This document shows, piece by piece, positions 9,414 through 18,000 of a DNA stretch of 64,000 nt. Positions within the stretch are counted from its first letter, which is position 1, and each line of letters opens with the position of its first letter. Under the pieces are notes generated by a model. The model ran no database searches. It saw nothing but the letters and a program-made list of their open reading frames with translations, and was not told the origin of the DNA. The stretch lies in the NCBI RefSeq assembly GCF_001262015.1, contig NZ_CP012075.1, forward strand, positions 186,001 to 250,000, given 5' to 3'. Both the position numbers and the translations under genes were made by a program. The stretch comes from Prevotella fusca JCM 17724 (lineage in GTDB: Bacteria; Bacteroidota; Bacteroidia; Bacteroidales; Bacteroidaceae).

Positions 9414-10226
9414 GTGAGACATCTCTATTATATATTGTGTTTTGTTCTGCTTACCTGTGTCGGTTGTCAGTTCAAGCTGTCCTCTGATGATGAGAATGAT
9501 AGTTCTCAGTTGTTAGTGATAGACCGCTATGACCGTTTGGAGTATCGTTATCTGACGACGGGTGACTTCTCTGCTCTGCAACAGATGAATACAGAGTATC
9601 CGATAGAGACCCGTACACTGATAGAAGACGTTGTAAAGATAGGCGAGATAACCGATCCGGATATTAATACTAAGTTCTTGAAGTTCTATCAAGATACCAC
9701 ATTGCAGTCTCTGATTGCTGCTGTGGAATCAGAGTATGCCAATACGGAAGACCTTGACCATCAGTTGAGCACTGCTTTCAAAAGACTGAAGCAGTCACTG
9801 CCTGGCATTGGAGTTCCGAAGGTCTATGCCCAGATATCCGCCTTGGATCAGAGTATTGTGGTGGGCAATGGTACGATAGGAATTTCACTTGACAAGTATC
9901 TTGGCTCCAATTATCCTTTGTATGCGAAGTTTTACTCACCTACACAACGCAAGCAGATGTCGCGTGAATACATCCTTCCTGATTGTCTGACGTTCTATCT
10001 TATGAGTATTTATCCCCTGCAGAACTTTGAGTCGCGTCCACAGTTGGAGCGTGATCTGCATATAGGAAAGATACAGTGGATAGTAAATCAGACGATGACG
10101 AAGCGCATCTATCACAGTCGCTATGAGGAGGCTGTGGAGACTTATATGAAGAAGAATCCCAAAACTTCTTATGAGGAACTTCTTCGTATGGCAGATTTCT
10201 CCAAGTTTAATGTCGTGGAGAATTAG
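9414..10226 (+). CDS. GldB-like lipoprotein
   Basis: A 270-residue lipoprotein starting at GTG 9414. The signal segment ends in LTCVGC, with Cys about residue 18. The body resembles the gliding motility lipoprotein GldB family found across Bacteroidota, including non-gliding members: an N-terminal helical part with the segment FLKFYQDTT and a later region on VNQTMTKRIYHSRYEEAVETYMKKNP. GldB is needed for gliding and the type IX system in Flavobacterium. In a Prevotella-like cell the role is open. No other gld gene is in the window. Family call is from memory of the pattern. Confidence 0.65.
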   Translation: MRHLYYILCFVLLTCVGCQFKLSSDDENDSSQLLVIDRYDRLEYRYLTTGDFSALQQMNTEYPIETRTLIEDVVKIGEITDPDINTKFLKFYQDTTLQSLIAAVESEYANTEDLDHQLSTAFKRLKQSLPGIGVPKVYAQISALDQSIVVGNGTIGISLDKYLGSNYPLYAKFYSPTQRKQMSREYILPDCLTFYLMSIYPLQNFESRPQLERDLHIGKIQWIVNQTMTKRIYHSRYEEAVETYMKKNPKTSYEELLRMADFSKFNVVEN

Positions 10227-10261
10227 AGGATACAGTTCGATAGAATAGAAATCATTTCATA

Positions 10262-10316
10262 ATCCCCTCTCTGAACCAATGGTTATTGACCGTAAGAAAG
10301 GTTTTGGAGAGGGGAT
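10262..10316. repeat. Inverted repeat, CCCTCTC family, copy 2
   Basis: Perfect 10-bp ends ATCCCCTCTC (10262-10271) and GAGAGGGGAT (10307-10316) around a core matching the copy at 4381-4440 (TTGACCG...AAGAA). It starts 35 bases after the GldB-like stop, so it may also act as a terminator. Confidence 0.6.
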
Positions 10317-10412
10317 AATTGTATCTAATAGGTTATAGTGTTTAATCCCCAATAGACTTTTAAAGCCTAAGTGATTCCCAGCCAAGCTGTATATTACAAG
10401 GGAGTAAGCGCT

Positions 10413-10451
10413 CAGCACGAATGGTGCTAACCCTCCGCACCACCCGTGCTG
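10413..10451. repeat. Palindromic intergenic repeat
   Basis: Arms CAGCACGAATGGTGC (10413-10427) and GCACCACCCGTGCTG (10437-10451) pair with two mismatches. No T-run follows, so it is not an obvious terminator. It lies in the 502-bp gap 10227-10728, which otherwise holds the repeat at 10262 and the promoter at 10660. Confidence 0.5.
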
Positions 10452-10659
10452 GGCAAGAACACAATGGTTGATAACGAAATGTATGACTTGTTTGTGTCAT
10501 TATCTTTATAGTAAAATACGACCGACAGACTTATACTTGAAGTGTTTGGCAGATAGCGTGAAACGATAGTCTTCTGCTAATAGCCTTAAACTTTTAACGG
10601 CGTATTTGTTGTGGATGATTAATATTATTGCTAAGTTCTGAAAAAATATCAGTTTGTTC

Positions 10660-10688
10660 TTGTTTATCTTCTTTTTTTTATATTTTTG
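10660..10688 (+). promoter_or_regulatory. Promoter of the Cys-leader/radical SAM operon
   Basis: TTG (10660-10662), an 18-base spacer, TATTTTTG (10681-10688), 40 bases before the first gene. No other -7 box of this quality was seen before the later genes, so it probably drives all of them. Confidence 0.65.
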
Positions 10689-10728
10689 TAGCAGAATCTT
10701 CTATAGACTAACGCTTAAATAATAATTT

Positions 10729-11433
10729 ATGGAAAAAGGAAGAGAAATCTGTAAGGTATTGAAGAATGTTCGTCAGAAGATAGCAAATGAGAACGGAATA
10801 AGCTATCATCCTGAAGAGTGCCACCATAAGGGTGAATGTGCAGGTACGTGCCCTGCTTGTGAGGAAGAGATACGTTTTCTTGAGCGTGAGTTAAAAGTGC
10901 GCAAAGGTAATGGTTTCGGTATGAGGGTGGCTGGTATAGCAGCAGGAATCTGTGTTACGGTTATGCCTGTGACAGTTGCAGCGCAAAACGTTAGTCCTGA
11001 TAGTGCATCTAAACCTTCTGTGCATACTACCAAGAATGATTCTGTAAAGGTCGTAGACTGTTCAGATGGTAATGCAGCTGCTGTGCTCGTACGTGGAATG
11101 GTAATAGGCAGTGATGATAAGGAACCATTGATAGGTGCTTCTGTCTTAATAGAGGGAACAAACAAGGGTGTGGCGACAAATATAGATGGTTTGTTTGCTT
11201 TGAAGTTGTTGCCAGATACTTCGTTGGTTATTTCATTTATTGGTTACAAGAAGAAAACGGTTAGTGTAAGTTCTCTTTTACGTTCTGATAATAATGTTAT
11301 TATGCTTGAGGCTTATGATATGTCGGTGATAGCGGGAGGAGTTGGATATGTTTTACCAAACTACGATGATGTATATGGTCGTAGGACCTACAAGCCTAAG
11401 TCGCATAAGGAGAAGAATAAGAAGCGTAAGTAA
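10729..11433 (+). CDS. Cys-leader protein 1, with carboxypeptidase-regulatory-like domain
   Basis: A 234-residue protein of unknown function and the first of four tandem paralogues. Residues 1-62 are a conserved Cys-rich region with C8, C31, C37, C41 and C44 (CHHKGECAGTCPACEEEIR). Residues 63-85 are hydrophobic (MRVAGIAAGICVTVMPVTVAA) and end in a possible signal peptidase I site (VAA-Q). Residues ~115-175 look like the CarboxypepD_reg-like beta domain (GMVIGSDDKEPLIGASVLIE, IDGLFAL, VISFIGYKKK) common in SusC-type and other surface proteins. The tail is basic (PKSHKEKNKKRK). It is 11 bases from the next gene. The inferred layout is a cytoplasmic presequence, a membrane crossing and a periplasmic or surface domain. 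Confidence 0.8.
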   Translation: MEKGREICKVLKNVRQKIANENGISYHPEECHHKGECAGTCPACEEEIRFLERELKVRKGNGFGMRVAGIAAGICVTVMPVTVAAQNVSPDSASKPSVHTTKNDSVKVVDCSDGNAAAVLVRGMVIGSDDKEPLIGASVLIEGTNKGVATNIDGLFALKLLPDTSLVISFIGYKKKTVSVSSLLRSDNNVIMLEAYDMSVIAGGVGYVLPNYDDVYGRRTYKPKSHKEKNKKRK

Positions 11434-11444
11434 ATATTAAACTT

Positions 11445-12146
11445 ATGACAAAAGGGAAGAGTACTTGTAAATTACTGAAGGATATTCGTCAGCAGATAGC
11501 AGATGCGAATGGTATCAGCTATCGGCCTAAGGAGTGTCACTATGAAGGTGAATGCTCTGGTACCTGCCCAGCTTGTGAGGAAGAGATACGTTATCTTGAG
11601 CGTGAGTTAAAGGCACGTAAGGGTAATGGCTTCGGTATGAAAGTGGCTGGTATAGCAGCAGGAGTCTGCGCTACGGTCATGCCCATGGCTGCTATGGTTC
11701 AAAGCGTTAGTTCTGATAACACATCGAATAGTTCTGTGCCTGCAACGATGAAAGATACAGCAAAATTTGTAGACTTTTCTAATGGTCGTGCTGGTGCCGT
11801 ACTTGTTCGGGGACAAGTTATATTTGAAGATGATGAGGAACCTGTGATAGGAGCAAAAGTTCAAGTTATGGGTAGCGAGAATAGTGTTCTAACGGATTTG
11901 GATGGTATGTTTGCTGTTAAAGTTGTTCCTGATGCCTCGTTGCTCATTAAGTGTATAGGATGTGCTGACAGAATGGTTCGTGTAAAAGATCTATCTCATT
12001 CATCGATGAACTTTATTAAGTTGAGTAGTGAAGAAGTGATGTTGTTAGGAGAAGTCGTTTTCGTTAAGCCTAACTATGATGATGTGTATGGTCATAGGAC
12101 AGACAAGCCCAAGTCACATAAAGAGAAGAGTAAGAAGAATAGATGA
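11445..12146 (+). CDS. Cys-leader protein 2, with carboxypeptidase-regulatory-like domain
   Basis: A 233-residue paralogue of the preceding gene. The five cysteines C8, C31, C37, C41, C44 are conserved (CHYEGECSGTCPACEEEIR), followed by the hydrophobic stretch MKVAGIAAGVCATVMPMAA, which lacks a clear lipobox. The C-terminal domain keeps the CarboxypepD_reg-like pattern (GQVIFEDDEEPVIGAKVQVM, LDGMFAVKV) but is much diverged from paralogue 1. The basic tail PKSHKEKSKKNR is conserved. Its last ~200 bases are duplicated in degraded form at 12909-13110. Function unknown. Confidence 0.8.
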   Translation: MTKGKSTCKLLKDIRQQIADANGISYRPKECHYEGECSGTCPACEEEIRYLERELKARKGNGFGMKVAGIAAGVCATVMPMAAMVQSVSSDNTSNSSVPATMKDTAKFVDFSNGRAGAVLVRGQVIFEDDEEPVIGAKVQVMGSENSVLTDLDGMFAVKVVPDASLLIKCIGCADRMVRVKDLSHSSMNFIKLSSEEVMLLGEVVFVKPNYDDVYGHRTDKPKSHKEKSKKNR

Positions 12147-12162
12147 ACTTTATATTAAGATT

Positions 12163-12861
12163 ATGGAAAAAGGAAAGCTCACTTGTAAGATACTGAAAGG
12201 AATCCGTCAACAGATAGCAGATGCGAATGGTATCAGCTATCGGCCTAAGGAGTGTCACTATGAAGGTGAATGCTCTGGTACTTGCCCAGCCTGCGAACAG
12301 GAGATACGCTATTTGGAGACTCAGTTGAGAGAGCGGAACCGAAAGGGTTGGAGTATGAGGGTTGCTGGTTTGGCTGCAGGGCTTTGTGTGGCAACTGTTC
12401 CTCTTGCTTCTTGCAGTAATTCTTCAAAAACTGATAGTAAAGTACAGAAAACTCTTGATTCGACACTTCAAGAAGAAAATATAAATGAGGTGAAAGTCCT
12501 TAAACCAGATAAGAAAGATTCTGTCGTTATCAGTGGACAGACGGTGATGCAATTTTTAAATAACCCCCTTGATAATACCGTTGTTTGCAGATTAGGAGAT
12601 AGAAGAGGGATAGTTTTGGGTGAGGATGGACGGTTTACCTTGAGAGTTAACCGCAGCGATACGCTTGTGTTCTCAAATTCAGGTTTTGAGGATTATAAAC
12701 TGGTAGTTGATACAATTAAGAATCCAAATAATATCATTGTTTGTTTACAATGGGTTGATGGACCTGGAAAGTGTGGAGGCATCAGGGAGGAACCACTAAA
12801 ATCAGAGAATGTTGATAATACCGGTCCCAAGTCACACAAAGAGAAATGCAATCAGAAATAA
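12163..12861 (+). CDS. Cys-leader protein 3, predicted lipoprotein with long presequence
   Basis: A 232-residue paralogue. ATG 12163 aligns with the starts of the others; the frame opens earlier at 12076 inside gene 2, which is not used. Cysteines C8, C31, C37, C41, C44 are conserved. The hydrophobic stretch 65-83 ends in a lipobox, LASC, with Cys84 as lipidation site, so a conserved ~62-residue domain precedes a lipoprotein signal, which is unusual. The mature part (85-232) keeps a short beta-rich core (LGEDGRFTLRVNRSDTLVFSNSGFEDYK) and ends in PKSHKEKCNQK. Residues 1-84 are almost identical to paralogue 4 while the rest is diverged. Confidence 0.8.
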   Translation: MEKGKLTCKILKGIRQQIADANGISYRPKECHYEGECSGTCPACEQEIRYLETQLRERNRKGWSMRVAGLAAGLCVATVPLASCSNSSKTDSKVQKTLDSTLQEENINEVKVLKPDKKDSVVISGQTVMQFLNNPLDNTVVCRLGDRRGIVLGEDGRFTLRVNRSDTLVFSNSGFEDYKLVVDTIKNPNNIIVCLQWVDGPGKCGGIREEPLKSENVDNTGPKSHKEKCNQK

Positions 12862-12905
12862 TTGCACCGTTTATAGCTGTTAGCTGATACTGACTCACTA
12901 TCGAA
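12846..12905 (+). pseudogene. Truncated duplicate of the radical SAM gene 5' end
   Basis: From ATG 12846 the sequence matches the start of the radical SAM gene at 13797 (MQSEIIAPFIAV) and then hits a TGA after about 13 codons; similarity ends near 12905. It overlaps the end of paralogue 3 exactly as the intact gene overlaps paralogue 4. It is one edge of a tandem duplication. Confidence 0.8.
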
Positions 12906-12908
12906 TAT

Positions 12909-13110
12909 TGTTCATTAAATGTATAGGATGTGCTGATAGAACAGTTTGAGTAAAAGAGCTATCCGATTTATTGATGAATTTTATTCATGTGGTAGTGAAG
13001 AAATGATGTTGTTTGGAGAAGTCGTTTTTGATAATATGGTCATATGACTGACAAGCCCAGGTCACATAAAAAGAAGAGTAAGAAGAATAGATGAACTTTA
13101 TATTAAGATT
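12909..13110 (+). pseudogene. Degraded duplicate of the Cys-leader gene 2 3' end
   Basis: This stretch matches the last ~200 bases of gene 2 and the spacer to gene 3 (compare 11942-12162), including TGTATAGGATGTGCTGA and GATGAACTTTATATTAAG, but carries stops and deletions. With the fragment at 12846 it shows that the unit [gene 2 tail - gene 3 - radical SAM start] was duplicated in tandem. Confidence 0.85.
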
Positions 13111-13812
13111 ATGGAAAGAGGGAAGCTCACTTGTAAGATACTGAAAGGTATCCGTCAGCAGATAGCAGATGCGAATGGTATCAGCTATCGGCCTAAGGAG
13201 TGTCACTATGAAGGTGAATGCTCTGGTACTTGCCCAGCCTGTGAACAGGAGATACGCTATTTGGAGACTCAGTTGAGAGAGCGGAACCGAAAGGGCTGGA
13301 GCATGAAGGTTGCTGGTTTGGCTGCAGGGCTTTGTGTGGCAACTGTTCCTCTTACATCGTGTCATAATTCTCCAAAATCTTGCAAAGTTGGGAATACAGT
13401 TCACAACTCTATTGATACGACAGTTAAAGGGGAACAGGTAAATGTACCAGAAGCATTTACATCAGAAATGAAAAACTCCATTGCCATTAGTGGACGTGTG
13501 ATTAACGCTTTGACAGATAAGGTAGCTTCTGAGGTTTATGTTATGACATTGGGAGGTAAGAAGAAACTGGCTTTGGGCGAAGACGGAAGATTTGCCCTGC
13601 GGGTTAATCGCAATGATACCCTTGTGTTTTCATCGTATGGTTTTGAGGATAAGGTGATACCTGTTAAGTCTGTCCGTCACCCCAAGAATATAGAGGTTTG
13701 TTTAAAGCCCTCTCTTGAGTTAGTAGGAAAAGTAGATGTAAGGTGTTTAGAGGAAGAATTAGCCGACAGCACTGTCCCTCAATCACATAAAGAGAAATGC
13801 AATCAGAAATAA
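13111..13812 (+). CDS. Cys-leader protein 4, predicted lipoprotein with long presequence
   Basis: A 233-residue paralogue, the product of a recent duplication with gene 3. The presequence (C8, C31, C37, C41, C44) and hydrophobic segment differ from gene 3 at only a few positions, including at silent sites. The lipobox is LTSC with Cys84. The mature part has diverged strongly but keeps LGEDGRFALRVNRNDTLVFSSYGFED and the tail PQSHKEKCNQK. Its 3' end overlaps the radical SAM gene by 16 bases, so the two are probably co-translated. Function unknown. Confidence 0.8.
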   Translation: MERGKLTCKILKGIRQQIADANGISYRPKECHYEGECSGTCPACEQEIRYLETQLRERNRKGWSMKVAGLAAGLCVATVPLTSCHNSPKSCKVGNTVHNSIDTTVKGEQVNVPEAFTSEMKNSIAISGRVINALTDKVASEVYVMTLGGKKKLALGEDGRFALRVNRNDTLVFSSYGFEDKVIPVKSVRHPKNIEVCLKPSLELVGKVDVRCLEEELADSTVPQSHKEKCNQK

Positions 13813-14417
13813 TCGCACCGTTTATAGCCGTTAATCGGCACAGACTCACTACCGATGGGGAAGGCGTAACGACATTGGTTGCCTTCCACGGTTGTCCGCT
13901 CCATTGCCAGTACTGTTTAAATCCTCAGTGTTTGCAGGCTGATGGCGTATGGCGTAGGCTCACTCCCGGTGAGTTGTACAGTGAGGTGGAAATAGACGAC
14001 CTTTACTTTATGGCAACGGGTGGCGGTATCTGTTTTGGAGGCGGTGAGCCCCTTCTTCGTTCAGACTTCATCAAGGCGTTTGCCGAGATAATGAACCCCG
14101 AATGGAAGTTAACGATTGAAACATCGCTTAATGTTCCACTTGAGAATTTAAAAGCTATCGTCTCGTTGGTGCAGATGTGGTATGTGGACATTAAAGACAT
14201 GAGTTCTGATGTCTATAAGGCTTATACATGTAAAGAGAATAATCAGGTAATCAGCAATCTTGAGTGGATGGCAGCGAATGGTCATGCTGATAAGGTGATT
14301 ATCCGTCTGCCCTTGATTCCTGAATATAATACGGATGAAAACCGCCGGCGAAGCCAGCAGCAGTTGGAGAAGATGGGTTTTACCGTTTTTGATCAGTTTA
14401 ACTATATTGTGCGATAG
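13797..14417 (+). CDS. Small radical SAM protein of PflA/activase type
   Basis: A 206-residue radical SAM protein. Cluster cysteines are C33, C37 and C40 (HGCPLHCQYC), preceded by TTDGEGVTTLVAFHG as in pyruvate formate-lyase activating enzymes, with a SAM-binding ICFGGGEPLL motif. It is shorter than typical PflA (~245 residues) and has no extra ferredoxin-like cysteine pairs. Family members usually create a glycyl radical in a partner enzyme, but no glycyl radical enzyme or anaerobic ribonucleotide reductase is in the window. It overlaps the preceding Cys-leader gene and its 5' end was duplicated with it, so a functional link is likely. Possible roles are modification of the Cys-rich leaders, or an activase for a distant enzyme. 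Confidence 0.8.
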   Translation: MQSEIIAPFIAVNRHRLTTDGEGVTTLVAFHGCPLHCQYCLNPQCLQADGVWRRLTPGELYSEVEIDDLYFMATGGGICFGGGEPLLRSDFIKAFAEIMNPEWKLTIETSLNVPLENLKAIVSLVQMWYVDIKDMSSDVYKAYTCKENNQVISNLEWMAANGHADKVIIRLPLIPEYNTDENRRRSQQQLEKMGFTVFDQFNYIVR

Positions 14418-14456
14418 TAAGATTAATGAGGGCTTACGTTATACGCAGGCAACAGT

Positions 14457-14705
14457 TTGAAAAATTATGACATAATTTCGGATAAAATATCTATAGATAA
14501 AGGCAAAAATACGTGTAAAAAGCAAGTTTGCAAGCAACAGTAAATCAGTTAGTTATAAAGTCATGCAAGAAAAGGTGCTTAGTTAGACTTCAAAAGGGCG
14601 TTAGTAGCATTGCAAAAGGGCATCTATTGGAAGGCAATAGGGCATCTTTTAGAAGCTAAGAGAGTATGTGTTGTGTTTGAGGTGTGCGAAAATAGTTTAC
14701 AATAC
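14457..14705 (+). repeat. Truncated 600-bp-family element with 22-nt array
   Basis: Bases ~14457-14569 match the left flank of the array in the element at 61615-62189 (GACATAATTTC, ACGTGTAAAAAG, AACAGTAAATCAGTTAG). Six 22-nt units follow (14570-14701). Terminal inverted repeats were not found. The remainder of the gap 14418-15005 shows a pyrimidine/purine-rich stretch near 14880-14935 and the promoter at 14951. Confidence 0.7.
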
Positions 14706-14950
14706 ACTTTGTGTATAAGTGTGAATTTTAGTTCATCCGATATTTCACAAGATGTGTAGTTCTTTCAGTCTATAGAGTGACAAAGTTTACTAAAGTAATA
14801 AGAACATCTGTATGAGAGTTTGAAAACATTTTCTCTCACAGAATGACGCTCAATGTATAAACAATCTTTCGGGCTGGTGAAGACCTCTCTTTCCACCCGA
14901 ATAGGGATTAGAGGTGAGGCTTCTTCTTATACAATATATCTCGCTCGTCT

Positions 14951-14981
14951 TTTGTTTTTTCCTTGAAAAGCATTATCTTTG
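14951..14981 (+). promoter_or_regulatory. Promoter of the alpha-2-macroglobulin-like gene
   Basis: TTTG (14951-14954), a 19-base spacer, TATCTTTG (14974-14981), 24 bases before the ATG. Confidence 0.75.
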
Positions 14982-15005
14982 CAATTAATATAAAAGAAAT
15001 AAAGT

Positions 15006-18000
15006 ATGAAAAAGTCACTTATTGTATTATCAATTATATTTTTGCTGTTGCCTGTTACAATAACTGCACAGAGCTTTGACGCATTGTGGAAGCAAGTTAA
15101 TCAGGCACAGGAGAAGGATTTGCCCAAGACACAGATTAGTCTGTTGAAGAAGATTGAGAAGAAGGCACAGCAGGAGAAGGCTTATGGTCATCTCTTGGCG
15201 GCTGGTCTTCAGGCTTCTGAATTGCAGACCCAAATCTCTCCAGACTCATTAGAGGTGGAGATGAATAAGCTGAAGATTCAAGCAAAGGAGGCTGAACGGA
15301 AAGATGAAGTCTTGGGTGCTGTTTATAACTGCATTTTGGGTTCAATCCTCAGAAGTAAGAACGATAAGAATGCAGATGAATATTTCAAGAAGGCACTTGC
15401 TAATCCTTCTTTGTTAGCACGACAGAAGGCCGAAGACTTCAAGCCTTTGGTTGAAATTGGTGAGGATGATAGTATCTTTAATGGCGACTTGCTGCATGTC
15501 ATTGGCATGCAGGTGGGCGACTATGAGAAGCTGACTCGCTATTATACAGAAAAAGGAAATCGTGAGGCTGCTTGCTATACGGCAATGATGGGAATTGACG
15601 AGGATGAGGAAAACGTCCCACGTCTTGATTCTCTGATACAGGTTTATGGTGACCTTCCTATCTGTGGTGAGGTGGCAGTGAAGCGATATAGATGTATGGA
15701 CGAAGACGCTCCTGTAGCTGAGCGGATTGCCTTTATCGACAAGGCGCTTGCTCGCTGGGCATCTTGGAAAGGAATTACAGTGTTGCGTAATGTTCGCGAG
15801 AAATTGGTAAGACCGAAGTTTAATGTTAAGATGACTCGTCGAAGTGTGAGTTCATCGGAAGATAATAATAAGGTAAACCTTAATATTCGTAATTTATCCG
15901 ATATAACACTCACGATAACTCGTACAACATTAGATGGCAATCACCTGTACAATCTTCGACATCCTGATGAATTGAAAAAGATAAAGGCAAGTCTGATTCC
16001 TTCAACCCAGCAGACGATTCGTCGTATTTTCTCTGGTCATGAGGATTACGAGGAGTTTGAAGACTCTTTCTTGATGCCAAAGCTGCCTTTAGGTGTTTAT
16101 TTCGTTAAGGTAGAGACTTCTGATAAGCGTGTTGATGTTGATTATGGCTACTATTTTGTTAGCAATCTCTATGTAATGACAGAGCAGCAGCCTGACAATA
16201 AGTCGCGTTATGTTGTGGTAAATGTCGTTGATGGTCAGCCTGTAAGTGATGCTACGGTTCGGGTTAAGTATGCTGGTCGTTACGGGAAGGTCCCAATTGT
16301 CAAGACGGCTAAGACTGATAAGAATGGTGAAGTTCTATTTGTTTCTGAACCATCTACAGCTGATGTCTATGTCTATACGGCTAAGGATAAGGCTTTCTGT
16401 AGTACAAGTTTGAAGAGTTATTATAGTTTCAGTAACAATAAAGATGATGGAATTGTAACAAAGATCTTCACAGATAGGAGTATCTATCGTCCTTGTCAGA
16501 CTGTTCACGCTTCTGTTATTGTTTACGAGAAAAACAAGGAAGGCTTTAAAACAAAAGCGCAGGTAGGGAAGACTTTTGATCTGATTCTGCGTGATGCTAA
16601 CGGTAAGGAGGTAAGTAGGAAGTCGGTAACAACAGACCGTTTCGGTACTGCTGCAACAGACTTTGAACTTCCTGCAAGTGGTCTGACGGGGCGTTTCTCT
16701 ATTTATGCTGATTATGCTTCAAAAGGGTTGAGGAGCTTCCAAGTTGACGAGTATAAGCGTCCAACCTTTGAAGTAAACTTTGACGAGTATAAGGAAAAGT
16801 ATGCTATTGGCGACTCTATCAAGTTGGTTGGGCGTGCCAAGAGCTTTGCTGGTGTTCCTGTTCAAGGTGCAAAGGTACATTATGTCGTTACCCGCCACCC
16901 AAGTTATTGGTGTGGTTTCTATGAAAATAGTGAAGAGGTAAAGACGGGTGATGTTATGACAGATGATAAGGGAGAGTTCACTGTGACAGTTCCTTTTGTT
17001 CTGTCGGCTGATGTCATCAAGGAGATGAATTCTCCAAAGAGATATTATCCACGCTTCTATAATTTTGCTGTTGAGGCTTCTGTAACAGATGCTGCGGGTG
17101 AGACACGTGACGGTTATGCTTCATTGCCATTGGGAACAAAGGAGGCAAGGCTTTCTTGTTCTATTCCTGAAAAGAATCTGAGGGATAGTCTTAAAACTTT
17201 CAAATTCAATTATGTCAATGCAGCAGGTAATCCCGTTGAGGGTATGGTGAAGTATGTGATTGTGTCACAGCAGAAGGATAAGAGTAAGTATGTCTATAAC
17301 AATTATAAGACGGTTAAGGCCAACGAGCCTGTTGTAGTGAAGGGATTGGACTCTGGTACTTATCGTATGCATGCTATCTGTGGAACGGATACTTTGGATA
17401 CAGACTTCATTGTTTTCTCAATGGATGACAAACGTCCTGTTATAGAGACACATGACTGGTCCTATCTGAGTGAAACCACATTCCCACGTAATGGAGGACC
17501 TATCTATATGCAGGTGGGTTCTACCGATGATAATCAGCACGTTGTCTATTCTATCTATTCTGGTAATAAAGTGATTGAAACGGGTTCTTTCAATCAGAGC
17601 AATAGTATTCATACGCGCAAGTTCTATTATAAGGAAGAGTATGGAGACGGTATAACATTGAATTATGCTTGGGTGAAGAATGGTGAGTTATATAGCCATA
17701 CTTGGTATATTTCCCGTCCGTTACCAGATAAGCGACTGATTGTGAAGTGGAAGTCTTTCCGTAACAAACTTATACCAGGGCAGAAAGAGGAGTGGACGGT
17801 AACGATTAATCGTCCTGATGGTAAGACTGTAGATGCACAATTGATGGCAACGCTTTACGACAAGAGTCTTGACGAGATAATGTCCCATTCTTGGAACTTC
17901 TCTCCCTCGTTCTCTCTTAATTATACAAGTGTAGATTGGAGATCTTCTTCTATCTCTGGTCTGTCGCTCTCTGCTTTGGCCTCTTTGAATCCTATGGATG

